NCBI GenBank assembly: GCA_016932835.1
Contig: JAFGCD010000009.1
Coordinates: 1 to 64,000, forward strand
Direction: 5' to 3'
Length of the DNA stretch: 64,000 nucleotides
Source of the DNA: Sedimentisphaerales bacterium
GTDB lineage: Bacteria; Planctomycetota; Phycisphaerae; Sedimentisphaerales; Anaerobacaceae
The position numbers and the translations under genes were made by a program. Positions 40,843 through 48,773 of this stretch are shown here, piece after piece. Under the pieces are notes generated by a model that did not search any database, was not told where the DNA came from, and was given only the letters and a program-made list of their open reading frames with translations. The number at the start of each line of letters is the position of its first letter. Position 1 is the stretch's first letter.

Positions 40843-42132
40843 TCAGGCCTCGAATCTGACCTCTCCCTGAACGATCGTCTTGATAGCTTTGCCTTTGATT
40901 TTCCAGCCGTGGTAGGGGCAGTTCCTGCTCTTCGAGACGAACGTATTGACGTCTATCTCATACTCGGCATCGGGGTCTATGATAGTGATATCGGCTTGGG
41001 CGCCCCTGGCCAACGTGCCTTTGTCGATACCGATTATCTTCGCAGGTCGACTCGTCATCAGGCTGATTAAACCGGGCCAGTCTATAATACCAGGCTGGAT
41101 CAGCGCTTTGACGTACAACCCAAGAGCGCATTCAAGGCTTGCAATCCCGAACGGCGCGGCGAGAAACTCCAGCTCCTTCTCGCTCTGGAGATGCGGAGCA
41201 TGGTCTGTCGCCAGGGCATCGACGAGGCCTTCGCCGACGGCCCGACGAATCGCCTCAATATCCTTGCCGCTCCGCAGCGGCGGGTTTACCTTGTAGTTGG
41301 TGTCGTACTCACAGCAATTCTCGTCCGTCAGCAGCAAATGGTGCGGCGAGACCTCACAGGTAACGGGCAAAGAAGCGGCCTTGGCGCTTCTGATAAGCTC
41401 TACCGAACCGGCGGTCGATATATGCTGTGCGTGGTAGCGGACGTTGGTCTTTTTGACTAATTGAATATCGCGCCACAGCATCGCTTCCTCGGCGAGGGCA
41501 TCTATGCCGGGCAGACCCAATATCGTCGAGAAATAGCCGGCATTCATAACACCATTGGCAGCAAAGCCGTCGTCCTGGCAATGCTGAGCGATAACGACAT
41601 CGAACATACTGGCGTATTTAAGCGCACGCAACATAACGGCCGGGTCCTGAACGCCGCATCCGTCGTCGGTAAACCCTACCGCTCCGGCTTCGATCATCAT
41701 ACCCATCTCGGCCAACTCGACTCCTTTTAGCCCTTTCGTTATCGCGCCCATCGTATAGACGTGGGTTTTTCTGGCCTGCCTGCCCTTGCGATGGATGTAC
41801 TCGACGTCGGTTTCGTTGTCTATGATTGGATTGGTGTTGGGCATACAGACAACGGAAGTGAATCCCGCCGCGACAGCAGCAGCCGAGCCGCTGGCTATTG
41901 TCTCCTCTTCCTCGTCGCCGGGCTCGCGAAAGTGCACGTGAATATCGATAAGGCCGGGACTAACGAGCATTCCTTCGGCATCTATAACCTTCTTCGCGGA
42001 TTTTGCTGCGGCCGGATCAACCCGCCCCACCTGAACGATTTTACCGCCGGCAACGAGCACGTCAGCCTTGGTGTCGATGCCGTTTGCAGGGTCAATTACA
42101 CGCCCGTTCTTTACCAGCAATTCAGCGTTCAT
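40843..42132 (-). CDS. pyrC: Dihydroorotase
   Basis: The protein is 429 residues, an amidohydrolase forming dihydroorotate from carbamoyl aspartate, the third step of pyrimidine synthesis. The metal-binding motifs are DIHVHFREPG near residue 60, QHCQDDG, SPHHLLLTDE and ALATDHAPH. The substrate segment CMPNTNPIIDN is typical of the PyrC type linked with ATCase. The ATG at 42132 (MNAELLVKNGRVIDP) is chosen over a reading 18 codons longer. It follows pyrB by 57 bases. Confidence 0.93.
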   Translation of the reverse strand: MNAELLVKNGRVIDPANGIDTKADVLVAGGKIVQVGRVDPAAAKSAKKVIDAEGMLVSPGLIDIHVHFREPGDEEEETIASGSAAAVAAGFTSVVCMPNTNPIIDNETDVEYIHRKGRQARKTHVYTMGAITKGLKGVELAEMGMMIEAGAVGFTDDGCGVQDPAVMLRALKYASMFDVVIAQHCQDDGFAANGVMNAGYFSTILGLPGIDALAEEAMLWRDIQLVKKTNVRYHAQHISTAGSVELIRSAKAASLPVTCEVSPHHLLLTDENCCEYDTNYKVNPPLRSGKDIEAIRRAVGEGLVDALATDHAPHLQSEKELEFLAAPFGIASLECALGLYVKALIQPGIIDWPGLISLMTSRPAKIIGIDKGTLARGAQADITIIDPDAEYEIDVNTFVSKSRNCPYHGWKIKGKAIKTIVQGEVRFEA

Positions 42133-42189
42133 TCCAGCCACTATTTTATTGCCCTTTTCAGCCCGGCCGTTAACCCAGCCGGTCAATTA

Positions 42190-43149
42190 TTATTTTTCCA
42201 TCGCCGCGGCCTGATTGACAAGAAAAAGCACCGCCATTCTAACCGCCAACCCATTGGTCACCTGTTCGAGAATAACGCTGTTGCCTCCGTCGGCAACCTC
42301 GCTTTCCATTTCCAGGCCCCGGTTGATCGGTCCCGGATGCATGACAAGAATATCCGGTTTGGTCTTCTTCATGCGATCAACAGTCAAGCCGAAGTAATGC
42401 GAATATTCGCGAATCGAGGGAAACGGATTTCCACCGAGCCTTTCGAATTGAATCCGCAGCATGTTTACTACGTCCACCTCCTCAATCACCTCGTCAAGTG
42501 AGTGGCTCACCTTGACCGGCAGCCGATTTACCTGTCCCGGCATCAGGGTCGGCGGGCCTACAAATATGACCTCGGCGCCGAGCTTGGTCATCGCCCACAT
42601 GTCGCTGCGTGCAACTCGAGAATGTGCAATATCGCCCACAATCGCAATCTTCAAACCTTCGAGCGATCCCTTGATTTTGCGAATCGTATAAACGTCAAGA
42701 AGCGCCTGGGTGGGATGCTCGCAGAACCCGTCGCCGGCATTGACCACACACGCTTTAATGTTCCTGCTGAGCAGGCGTGCCGCTCCGCCGGCGCCGTGCC
42801 GGACTACAACTATGTCGATCCCCATTGCCTCCAGATTCCTCGCCGTATCGAGGAGTGTTTCTCCCTTGCTGACCGAACTGGATTTCTTGGTAAACTCGAT
42901 GATATCCGCACTCAATCGGTTCGCGGCCAGGGCGAAGCTGGTTCGAGTACGCGTGCTGTCCTCGAAGAACAGATTCACGACGACCTTGCCTCGCAGGGGC
43001 GGCGCCTTCTTGACCGACCGCCTGCTGACCTGCTCGAAACCCTCGGCAGTATCCAGAATATAGGTAATCTCTTCAGCGGTGAGTTCTCGCAGTCCAAGCA
43101 AATGCCTGCGATTCCACTTTGGCTGCCTACTCTTGCGCATCAAGGCCAT
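42190..43149 (-). CDS. pyrB: Aspartate carbamoyltransferase catalytic subunit
   Basis: The protein is 319 residues. It joins carbamoyl phosphate with aspartate. The carbamoyl-phosphate loop is EDSTRTRTSFALAA, and HPTQALLDVYTI and MHPGPINRGLE are the other class signatures. No pyrI regulatory gene is next to it, so the enzyme probably works as the unregulated trimer or with dihydroorotase. It lies between pyrR and pyrC. Confidence 0.95.
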   Translation of the reverse strand: MALMRKSRQPKWNRRHLLGLRELTAEEITYILDTAEGFEQVSRRSVKKAPPLRGKVVVNLFFEDSTRTRTSFALAANRLSADIIEFTKKSSSVSKGETLLDTARNLEAMGIDIVVVRHGAGGAARLLSRNIKACVVNAGDGFCEHPTQALLDVYTIRKIKGSLEGLKIAIVGDIAHSRVARSDMWAMTKLGAEVIFVGPPTLMPGQVNRLPVKVSHSLDEVIEEVDVVNMLRIQFERLGGNPFPSIREYSHYFGLTVDRMKKTKPDILVMHPGPINRGLEMESEVADGGNSVILEQVTNGLAVRMAVLFLVNQAAAMEK

Positions 43150-43209
43150 AACAGTTCACATTCCGCAGTTGGTGATTCGCTTTTCGTCGCTCTGCCGGCG
43201 GCAGGGAAT

Positions 43210-43737
43210 CTACTCTATTATCACTTCATCCTTACCATCGCACTCGATGAATCTCACTTGCACAAGTTCCCCGGGGGCTGCGTCGCTCGAATACCCGGTA
43301 TAATCGGCCTGGATCGGGAATTCCCTTCCGCCCCTGTCAATTAGCACTGCCAGGCGTATCGCCCTGGGACGGCCAAGATCTATCAGTGCATCCATCGCCG
43401 CCCGGGCGGATCGGCCCGTATGCAGCACATCATCGACCAGGACTATAATTTTGTCGCTTATATCAAAACCAATCTCCGTCGTGCGAACCACAGGCTGGGC
43501 AAGCCCCTCCGGTGAATTCAGGTCGTCCCGGTATAATGTTATATCGAGCGTTCCACAGGGAATAACCTTTCCTGATTCTGCGGATAGCTGGGCCGCAAGC
43601 CTCTGGGCAAGAACCTCTCCCCTGCTGCGAATCCCAACAACAGCCAAATCCGCGTCGCCGCAGTTCACAGCGACAATCTGCCCCGTCAGATCACGGATTG
43701 TTTGCTCGATCTGTGCTGCGTCCAAGATAACCTTCAT
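43210..43737 (-). CDS. pyrR: PyrR, pyrimidine operon regulator/uracil phosphoribosyltransferase
   Basis: The protein is 175 residues. The PRPP-binding loop is IIVLVDDVLHTGRSARAAMD, the N-terminal part has VVGIRSRGEVLAQRLA, and LDITLYRDDL is characteristic of PyrR. In Bacillus it binds pyr mRNA leaders and also makes UMP from uracil. Here the leader between the predicted start site and the ATG is about 35 bases, too short for the classical attenuator. The ATG at 43737 is chosen; a GTG four codons earlier abuts the ribosome-site-like GAAGGG. It is the first gene of the pyrR-pyrB-pyrC-yacP operon. Confidence 0.92.
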   Translation of the reverse strand: MKVILDAAQIEQTIRDLTGQIVAVNCGDADLAVVGIRSRGEVLAQRLAAQLSAESGKVIPCGTLDITLYRDDLNSPEGLAQPVVRTTEIGFDISDKIIVLVDDVLHTGRSARAAMDALIDLGRPRAIRLAVLIDRGGREFPIQADYTGYSSDAAPGELVQVRFIECDGKDEVIIE

Positions 43738-43778
43738 TACCTGTTGCACCCCTTCTCAAATCAGTCTAATGCGGCACG

Positions 43779-43807
43779 AGTATAGCAGCACAGCCCGATA
43801 AAGGCAA
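43779..43807 (-). promoter_or_regulatory. Sigma-70-type promoter of the pyr operon
   Basis: Minus strand: TTGCCT (43807-43802), 17-base spacer, TATACT (43784-43779). Initiation is predicted near 43772, only about 35 bases before pyrR. Confidence 0.65.
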
Positions 43808-43886
43808 GATTTCTCCTTAACTTTTCCAAGGCGACGTTTTCACTACTGAGAACGGCTATTTTATCCGCATATCGGCCATTATTTGC

Positions 43887-43915
43887 TTGAATTGCAGGGC
43901 GATTTCTGGTATCAT
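43887..43915 (+). promoter_or_regulatory. Promoter of the dockerin subtilase-fold gene
   Basis: TTGAAT (43887-43892), 17-base spacer, TATCAT (43910-43915). It predicts a start near 43922 and a leader of about 98 bases. Confidence 0.5.
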
Positions 43916-44019
43916 AATTGAAAGCTATTCGGCACTATTTAGGCACTGGTTATGAGGTCGGCTCCTGGGAGAGCAACTTTGCTGCCTTTTGGGCTTTGGA
44001 CCGCATCTGGGGTTGGGTT

Positions 44020-45819
44020 ATGCTAAAAAGCACGGACAAGCGGCTCTTATCACTGCTCTGGATATGCATCCTGACGGCATCATCGGTCTGGGCCGAAGAT
44101 CCCAACGCTTTGATGCCCGTTCAGCCCCTGGCGTTTAACCATGCCGGCATACACGCCCTCAGGCAAATCGATCCCGACCTTACCGGCTTCGGCGTCAATG
44201 TGGCTGTTATCTGCAGGAGTATTACGTATATCGATGATGTTCCGCAGAATGACTACCGCTCCAATTTCGCCCATCGCTGCCTCTACAATACCCCGGTCAC
44301 CTTTCACGATCAAGGCAGCCAGACGCCTGGCACATCACCGCATTCCACCGCCATCTGCTCGCTTCTGTTTGGGCGGGACGATGAAGCAGCATATCCTCCA
44401 CTCGGGCGGTTTCGCTACGAAGGCGTGCTTCCGGAAGCTCAGGCGCAGATATATCAGTTCGATCACTTCGTGACGGAAAATATCATTAACCAGGTCTCGC
44501 CCGAATCCGGCGTGCTCTCCGCGAGCTTCGGTAATGAGTTCGAGAACTGGTGGACAAGGGGTATCGAAGCACTTGCCCAGCACCAGGGTCTTGTGGTCGT
44601 AGCGGCAATCGGCAACGGCACAGATGCTTATGACCCGCCCCTTTACCCGGCGGCAGGAGCAAATGTCATCGGCGTAGGTGTAGTCGATTCCGTGAACGCA
44701 GCAGAAATCGCAGTAAGGCTCGCCAATTTCTCACTGGCCCATCCCGAACATTCCAGTCACGGGCCCACCGGCGCCGGCCGGTGCAAACCCGACATCGTAG
44801 CGCCCGGTAACTGCCTCGTCGCCGACGCCAACGATCCCAATCGATACGAACCAGCGGGCAACTACTCGAGCTTTGCGACTCCGGTGGTCGCCGGGACAAT
44901 CGGTCTTCTCATCCAGAAGGCATCGCAGGAACCGACGCTTGCGCCGGCGGTTTCAGGCGTTGCTCATAATTGTATCATCAAAGCCATTCTGCTCAATTCC
45001 GCCAAGAAGCTGCCCTTCTGGCACAAGGGACATCTGACTACCGACGACGACCATACCGTCCCACTTGATCATATGCAGGGTGCCGGAATGGTTGATGCCG
45101 TCGCCGCATACGAGCAGTTGACCACAGGCCGGGCCAAGCCCGGCAACGTTCCTTCAACCGCATGGGATAAGAACACGCTTCATGTGGGCACCACTCCGAG
45201 CCAAGTATATCAGATCAATCTGCCGCAGCCGGCCGGCAAGATTATCACCGCCACAGCGGTCTGGAATCATCACTACGCCGACTCCTATCCATTTGCCGCC
45301 GCGGCGCGTCTCGACGCAAACCTGAAACTCGAAGTCTGGGCGGTAGATCCAAACGACCCCGACCGAGATTACCTGCTCGATTATTCGGACAGCGAGATCG
45401 ACAACGTCGAGCACATTTACCGCCCTGCCGATGCCAACTATACGGACTATGAAATCATCGTAGCAATAAGCAACCCGGAAGAAGCAAGTCCGGCGCCTCA
45501 ACATTACGGCCTGGCGTGGAGCGTCTCTGAGGCGCCTGCGAAAGAGAGCTTGTTCCACTACGACCTCAATGCCGACGGAATCGTGGACACGGCGGATATT
45601 GCCGTTCTCATGAACAACCTGATTCGCTGGCGCCAGGCGGAAGAAGACTATCTTATCGGCGACCTCAACACGAACGGCGTTATCGACGCAAACGACTTTG
45701 AGATTCTGCTCGAACACAACACTCTCAAGGCCGACTGGTACGTCGAACCGGCCGAAGCAATCGCCGACCCAACCCACCTGGCGAAGGACCTCGACGCACT
45801 GACAGAATCATCACTCTGA
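44020..45819 (+). CDS. Secreted subtilase-fold protein with dockerin, altered catalytic Asp
   Basis: The protein is 599 residues with a signal peptide (LLSLLWICILTASSVWA). A subtilase fold spans residues 30-370. The His (TSPHSTAICSLLFG), oxyanion Asn (VVAAIGNGTD) and Ser (GNYSSFATPVVAGTIG) regions are present. The first catalytic strand reads NVAVICRSITYIDD, so the canonical Asp of AVIDTG is Cys. A beta domain follows, then a dockerin I pair with calcium loops DLNADGIVDTADIAVL and DLNTNGVIDANDFEIL near residue 540. It could be a pseudoprotease, or use another acid. The dockerin points to a cohesin partner outside the cell, none of which is in the window. The ATG at 44020 is chosen because the signal peptide follows; longer readings start with non-secretory sequence. 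Confidence 0.75.
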   Translation: MLKSTDKRLLSLLWICILTASSVWAEDPNALMPVQPLAFNHAGIHALRQIDPDLTGFGVNVAVICRSITYIDDVPQNDYRSNFAHRCLYNTPVTFHDQGSQTPGTSPHSTAICSLLFGRDDEAAYPPLGRFRYEGVLPEAQAQIYQFDHFVTENIINQVSPESGVLSASFGNEFENWWTRGIEALAQHQGLVVVAAIGNGTDAYDPPLYPAAGANVIGVGVVDSVNAAEIAVRLANFSLAHPEHSSHGPTGAGRCKPDIVAPGNCLVADANDPNRYEPAGNYSSFATPVVAGTIGLLIQKASQEPTLAPAVSGVAHNCIIKAILLNSAKKLPFWHKGHLTTDDDHTVPLDHMQGAGMVDAVAAYEQLTTGRAKPGNVPSTAWDKNTLHVGTTPSQVYQINLPQPAGKIITATAVWNHHYADSYPFAAAARLDANLKLEVWAVDPNDPDRDYLLDYSDSEIDNVEHIYRPADANYTDYEIIVAISNPEEASPAPQHYGLAWSVSEAPAKESLFHYDLNADGIVDTADIAVLMNNLIRWRQAEEDYLIGDLNTNGVIDANDFEILLEHNTLKADWYVEPAEAIADPTHLAKDLDALTESSL

Positions 45820-45954
45820 ACCCCGCCGGCCACAAACCGGCTGTAATCCGGCAATCCTTAGCAGCCTGCAAGGAGCAAACGGATATTTTGAACGAGGAAT
45901 CCCCTTCCAATACAACCGGTTTCTGCTAAAATGCCGGCTACGGCGCAGACTATA

Positions 45955-47235
45955 ATGAAATTAATATCAAGAAAATCTCGACTGAAGGGTACGGTAAGGA
46001 TTCCGGCATCGAAATCGCATACGATTCGCGCCGTCGCCATCGCCTCCCTGGCCTCCGGCAGCAGTACTATCCGCAACCCCCTGCTCTCCGGCGACATCCA
46101 GGCCGCAGTTAATTGCTACCGGGCTTTAGGCGCCGAGATCGACACGTCCGATGCTGAAGCATGGAAGATAGCAGGTACGGCAGGGCAAATCGCCGCTCCG
46201 GCCGAGGCTATCGATGTCGGCAACTCGGGCACAACCCTTCGAATTGCCATGGGCTCAGCCGCCCTGGCGGCCCAGGGGCAGTCAACGACCTTCACAGGCG
46301 ACGAGCAGATTCAAGCCCGCCCGGTCGCCCCGCTTATCGACGCCCTGAACAACCTCGGCGCCGAATCAATCAGTCTTAAGGGCAACGGCAACGCCCCTGT
46401 GAGGATAACAGGCAGACTCAGCGGCGGCAAGACCTCCATTGCGTGCAAGACCAGTCAGTATCTCTCCAGCCTGCTTCTCTGCGCCCCCCTGGCGACTGCG
46501 AACACCGAAATCAACGTATCCCTGCTGAATGAGCCTGACTACGTCCGTATGACACTCGACTGGCTGGATAAGCAGCAGATTCAGTACGCCAATGACAATA
46601 TGCGGAGATTCGAGGTCAAGGGTGGTCAAAGCTACAATGCATTCGACGCTGCGATACCGGCCGATTTCTCGAGTGCGACGTTCTTTTTGTGTGCAGGGGC
46701 GCTCTTTGCCGACGAGATGACGATTCTCGGCCTCGATTTCTCCGACAGTCAACCCGACAAGGCCGTTGCCGAGTACCTCCGGGCAATGGGAGCGGATTTG
46801 TCTATCGGAACCGATTCGGTTAAGGTCAAGACCTCCAGGCTCAAAGGTATCGAGATCGACATGAACAGAACGCCCGACGCCCTGCCGGCTATGGCGGTTA
46901 CAGCGGCGTTTGCCGAGGGCACAACAAAACTTGTGAACGTTCCCCAGGCGAGAAACAAAGAGACCGACAGGATAAAGTGCATGGCCGAGGAACTCGGAAA
47001 GATGGGTATCGAGACGGAAGAACTGCCCGACGGTCTGATTATCCACGGCGGCAGCGGCAAACCGGCTGAGTTGCACGGCTGGGCCGACCATCGAATTGTG
47101 ATGGCCCTGGCAGTAGCCGGACTTGGGATGGACGACCCATGTGATATCGATACGGCCGAGGCGGTAAATGTTACTTTTCCAGGTTATGTCGAGCTGATGC
47201 GTAGTATCGGCGCAGAGATGGAACCGGCTAATTAG
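45955..47235 (+). CDS. aroA: 3-phosphoshikimate 1-carboxyvinyltransferase (EPSP synthase)
   Basis: The protein is 426 residues. It adds enolpyruvate to shikimate 3-phosphate in chorismate synthesis. Substrate motifs are IPASKSHTIRAVAIAS, VGNSGTTLRIAMG, TFTGDEQIQARPVAPL, RNKETDRIKCMAEELG and DHRIVMALAVAG. The ATG at 45955 (MKLISRKSRLKG) fits the family; another in frame at 45931 is possible, and neither has a clear ribosome site. A possible -10, TAAAAT, lies at 45926-45931. The aroC-like gene follows in the same direction. Confidence 0.93.
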   Translation: MKLISRKSRLKGTVRIPASKSHTIRAVAIASLASGSSTIRNPLLSGDIQAAVNCYRALGAEIDTSDAEAWKIAGTAGQIAAPAEAIDVGNSGTTLRIAMGSAALAAQGQSTTFTGDEQIQARPVAPLIDALNNLGAESISLKGNGNAPVRITGRLSGGKTSIACKTSQYLSSLLLCAPLATANTEINVSLLNEPDYVRMTLDWLDKQQIQYANDNMRRFEVKGGQSYNAFDAAIPADFSSATFFLCAGALFADEMTILGLDFSDSQPDKAVAEYLRAMGADLSIGTDSVKVKTSRLKGIEIDMNRTPDALPAMAVTAAFAEGTTKLVNVPQARNKETDRIKCMAEELGKMGIETEELPDGLIIHGGSGKPAELHGWADHRIVMALAVAGLGMDDPCDIDTAEAVNVTFPGYVELMRSIGAEMEPAN

Positions 47236-47379
47236 CACCCCAGCGATTTTCAAGCCGGCTGCCCCCAAAACCCCGCCCAAGCCCTTAAAAACACCGAAAT
47301 TGACTTTTCGCTTGCCTGCTTACTACTCAGATTATAAGATTGCCGCCGCAATTGTTTCTTTTTGAAAGGGCAAATCGAA

Positions 47380-48702
47380 ATGATAGGTTGTCACATTGGA
47401 AGAATATTTCAGGTAACTGTAGCAGGCGGCTCTTATCAGGAAGGCTTAACCTCGATCCTCCAAGGCGTTCCGCCGGGGCTATTATTAACCGAGCAGGAAA
47501 TCTACGGCGATTTGCTTCTGAGAAAGCCCGGTGCCGACGAGCTATCCAGCCCTCGCAAGGAACCGGATTTGCCCATCCTTTATTCCGGCTTCAACTCAGC
47601 CGACACTATCGAAGGGGCCGGCAACAAGAATCACACCAACGGCACGCCGCTGGTCGTACTGATTCCCAACCTCGACCGCCACTTCATTCATATTAAGCAG
47701 TACCAGGACACGAACCGCACTCCTCGTCCGGGGCACGCTTCTTACGCATCATTCGCCAAGTACGGCCCCAACGACGATGCAATCGGGGCGGGTATTTTCA
47801 GCGGACGCTACACATCGACAATCGTCGCCGCAGGATACATCGCGAAAAAGATTCTTAAGAGGTGTGGAATCGAGGTCTTCTCCTACGTCAAGGAGATTGC
47901 AGGCGTCAGATGCCCTGATATGCCGCTCGACCAGACATTCGCCTACACGGAGAATTACAAGAAGATGCGGCACGACTACGACCCCTTTTACCAGGAGGTG
48001 TACGTCAAAGGGCGGGTGACTATGGATATGAGATTTTTGGAGAAGGCCGCGGTCTTCGCCCAAATCGAGAAGGAAATCGATCCCATCCGGGACAAAGCCC
48101 CGAAAATAAACGCTGCCGGGATTCGAGACAAGTACGGGGTCCACGAGGTGGTCAACGCCCCTGACATAGAGGCGGCCCGGGCCATGGTGGATGCCTGTAA
48201 CAAGATATCGGCCACCGGCGACTCGGCAGGAGGTTTGGTCGAGGTGGTAGTTACCGGCGCCCCGGCGGGACTCGGCGAACCTGTCTTCTACAAGCTCGAT
48301 GCAGAACTGGGCAAGATGCTCGGCATCGGCGCAGTCAAGGCCGTAGAAGTCGGCGCTGGAATGGCCGTCAAGGATATGACAGGCTACGAGAATAACGACC
48401 AGATGCATGCCGAGAACGGGCAGGTGGTCTTTGATTCCAACAACGCAGGCGGAATTACCGGCGGTCTTGCCACGGGCCAGCCGATCGTCGTCAGGCTCGC
48501 GATCAAGCCCACGCCGACTATCGACAAGCCGCAGCACACGATCGACAAGTACACGCTCGAAAACAAGGATTTGGCCGCTATAACCCGGCGAGACCCGACA
48601 ATTACCTCACGCATCTGGCCCGTCGCCGAGAATTACACTGCGATGGTCATACTCGATCACCTGATCGCACACTACGGCTATCAGGCCCTGATGCAGAAGT
48701 GA
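47380..48702 (+). CDS. aroC: Divergent chorismate synthase-like protein
   Basis: The protein is 440 residues, longer than the usual 360-390. It shows the chorismate synthase motifs RPGHASYASFAKYG, IFSGRYTSTIVAAG, GDSAGGLVEVV, PAGLGEPVFYKLDAELG and NAGGITGGLATGQPIVV. The N-terminal motif, normally TFGESHG with an essential His, reads VAGGSYQEGL. The second catalytic-region His (RPGHA) is kept. Position after aroA supports the pathway. Either it is a divergent active enzyme with another acid/base, or its function has changed. The ATG at 47380 follows AAAGGG at eight bases. Confidence 0.8.
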   Translation: MIGCHIGRIFQVTVAGGSYQEGLTSILQGVPPGLLLTEQEIYGDLLLRKPGADELSSPRKEPDLPILYSGFNSADTIEGAGNKNHTNGTPLVVLIPNLDRHFIHIKQYQDTNRTPRPGHASYASFAKYGPNDDAIGAGIFSGRYTSTIVAAGYIAKKILKRCGIEVFSYVKEIAGVRCPDMPLDQTFAYTENYKKMRHDYDPFYQEVYVKGRVTMDMRFLEKAAVFAQIEKEIDPIRDKAPKINAAGIRDKYGVHEVVNAPDIEAARAMVDACNKISATGDSAGGLVEVVVTGAPAGLGEPVFYKLDAELGKMLGIGAVKAVEVGAGMAVKDMTGYENNDQMHAENGQVVFDSNNAGGITGGLATGQPIVVRLAIKPTPTIDKPQHTIDKYTLENKDLAAITRRDPTITSRIWPVAENYTAMVILDHLIAHYGYQALMQK

Positions 48703-48737
48703 CATACTGCGAGCGAAAATCGCCGCCGTGCAAACAC

Positions 48738-48771
48738 AAAAAAAGGCCCCGGAGCAATCCGGGGCCTTTTT
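48738..48771. terminator. Bidirectional intrinsic terminator between aroC and the giant gene
   Basis: GGCCCCGGA (48745-48753) and TCCGGGGCC (48758-48766) form a perfect stem with a four-base loop. A-rich sequence precedes it and TTTTT (48767-48771) follows, so it should end both convergent transcripts. Confidence 0.85.
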
Positions 48772-48773
48772 AA

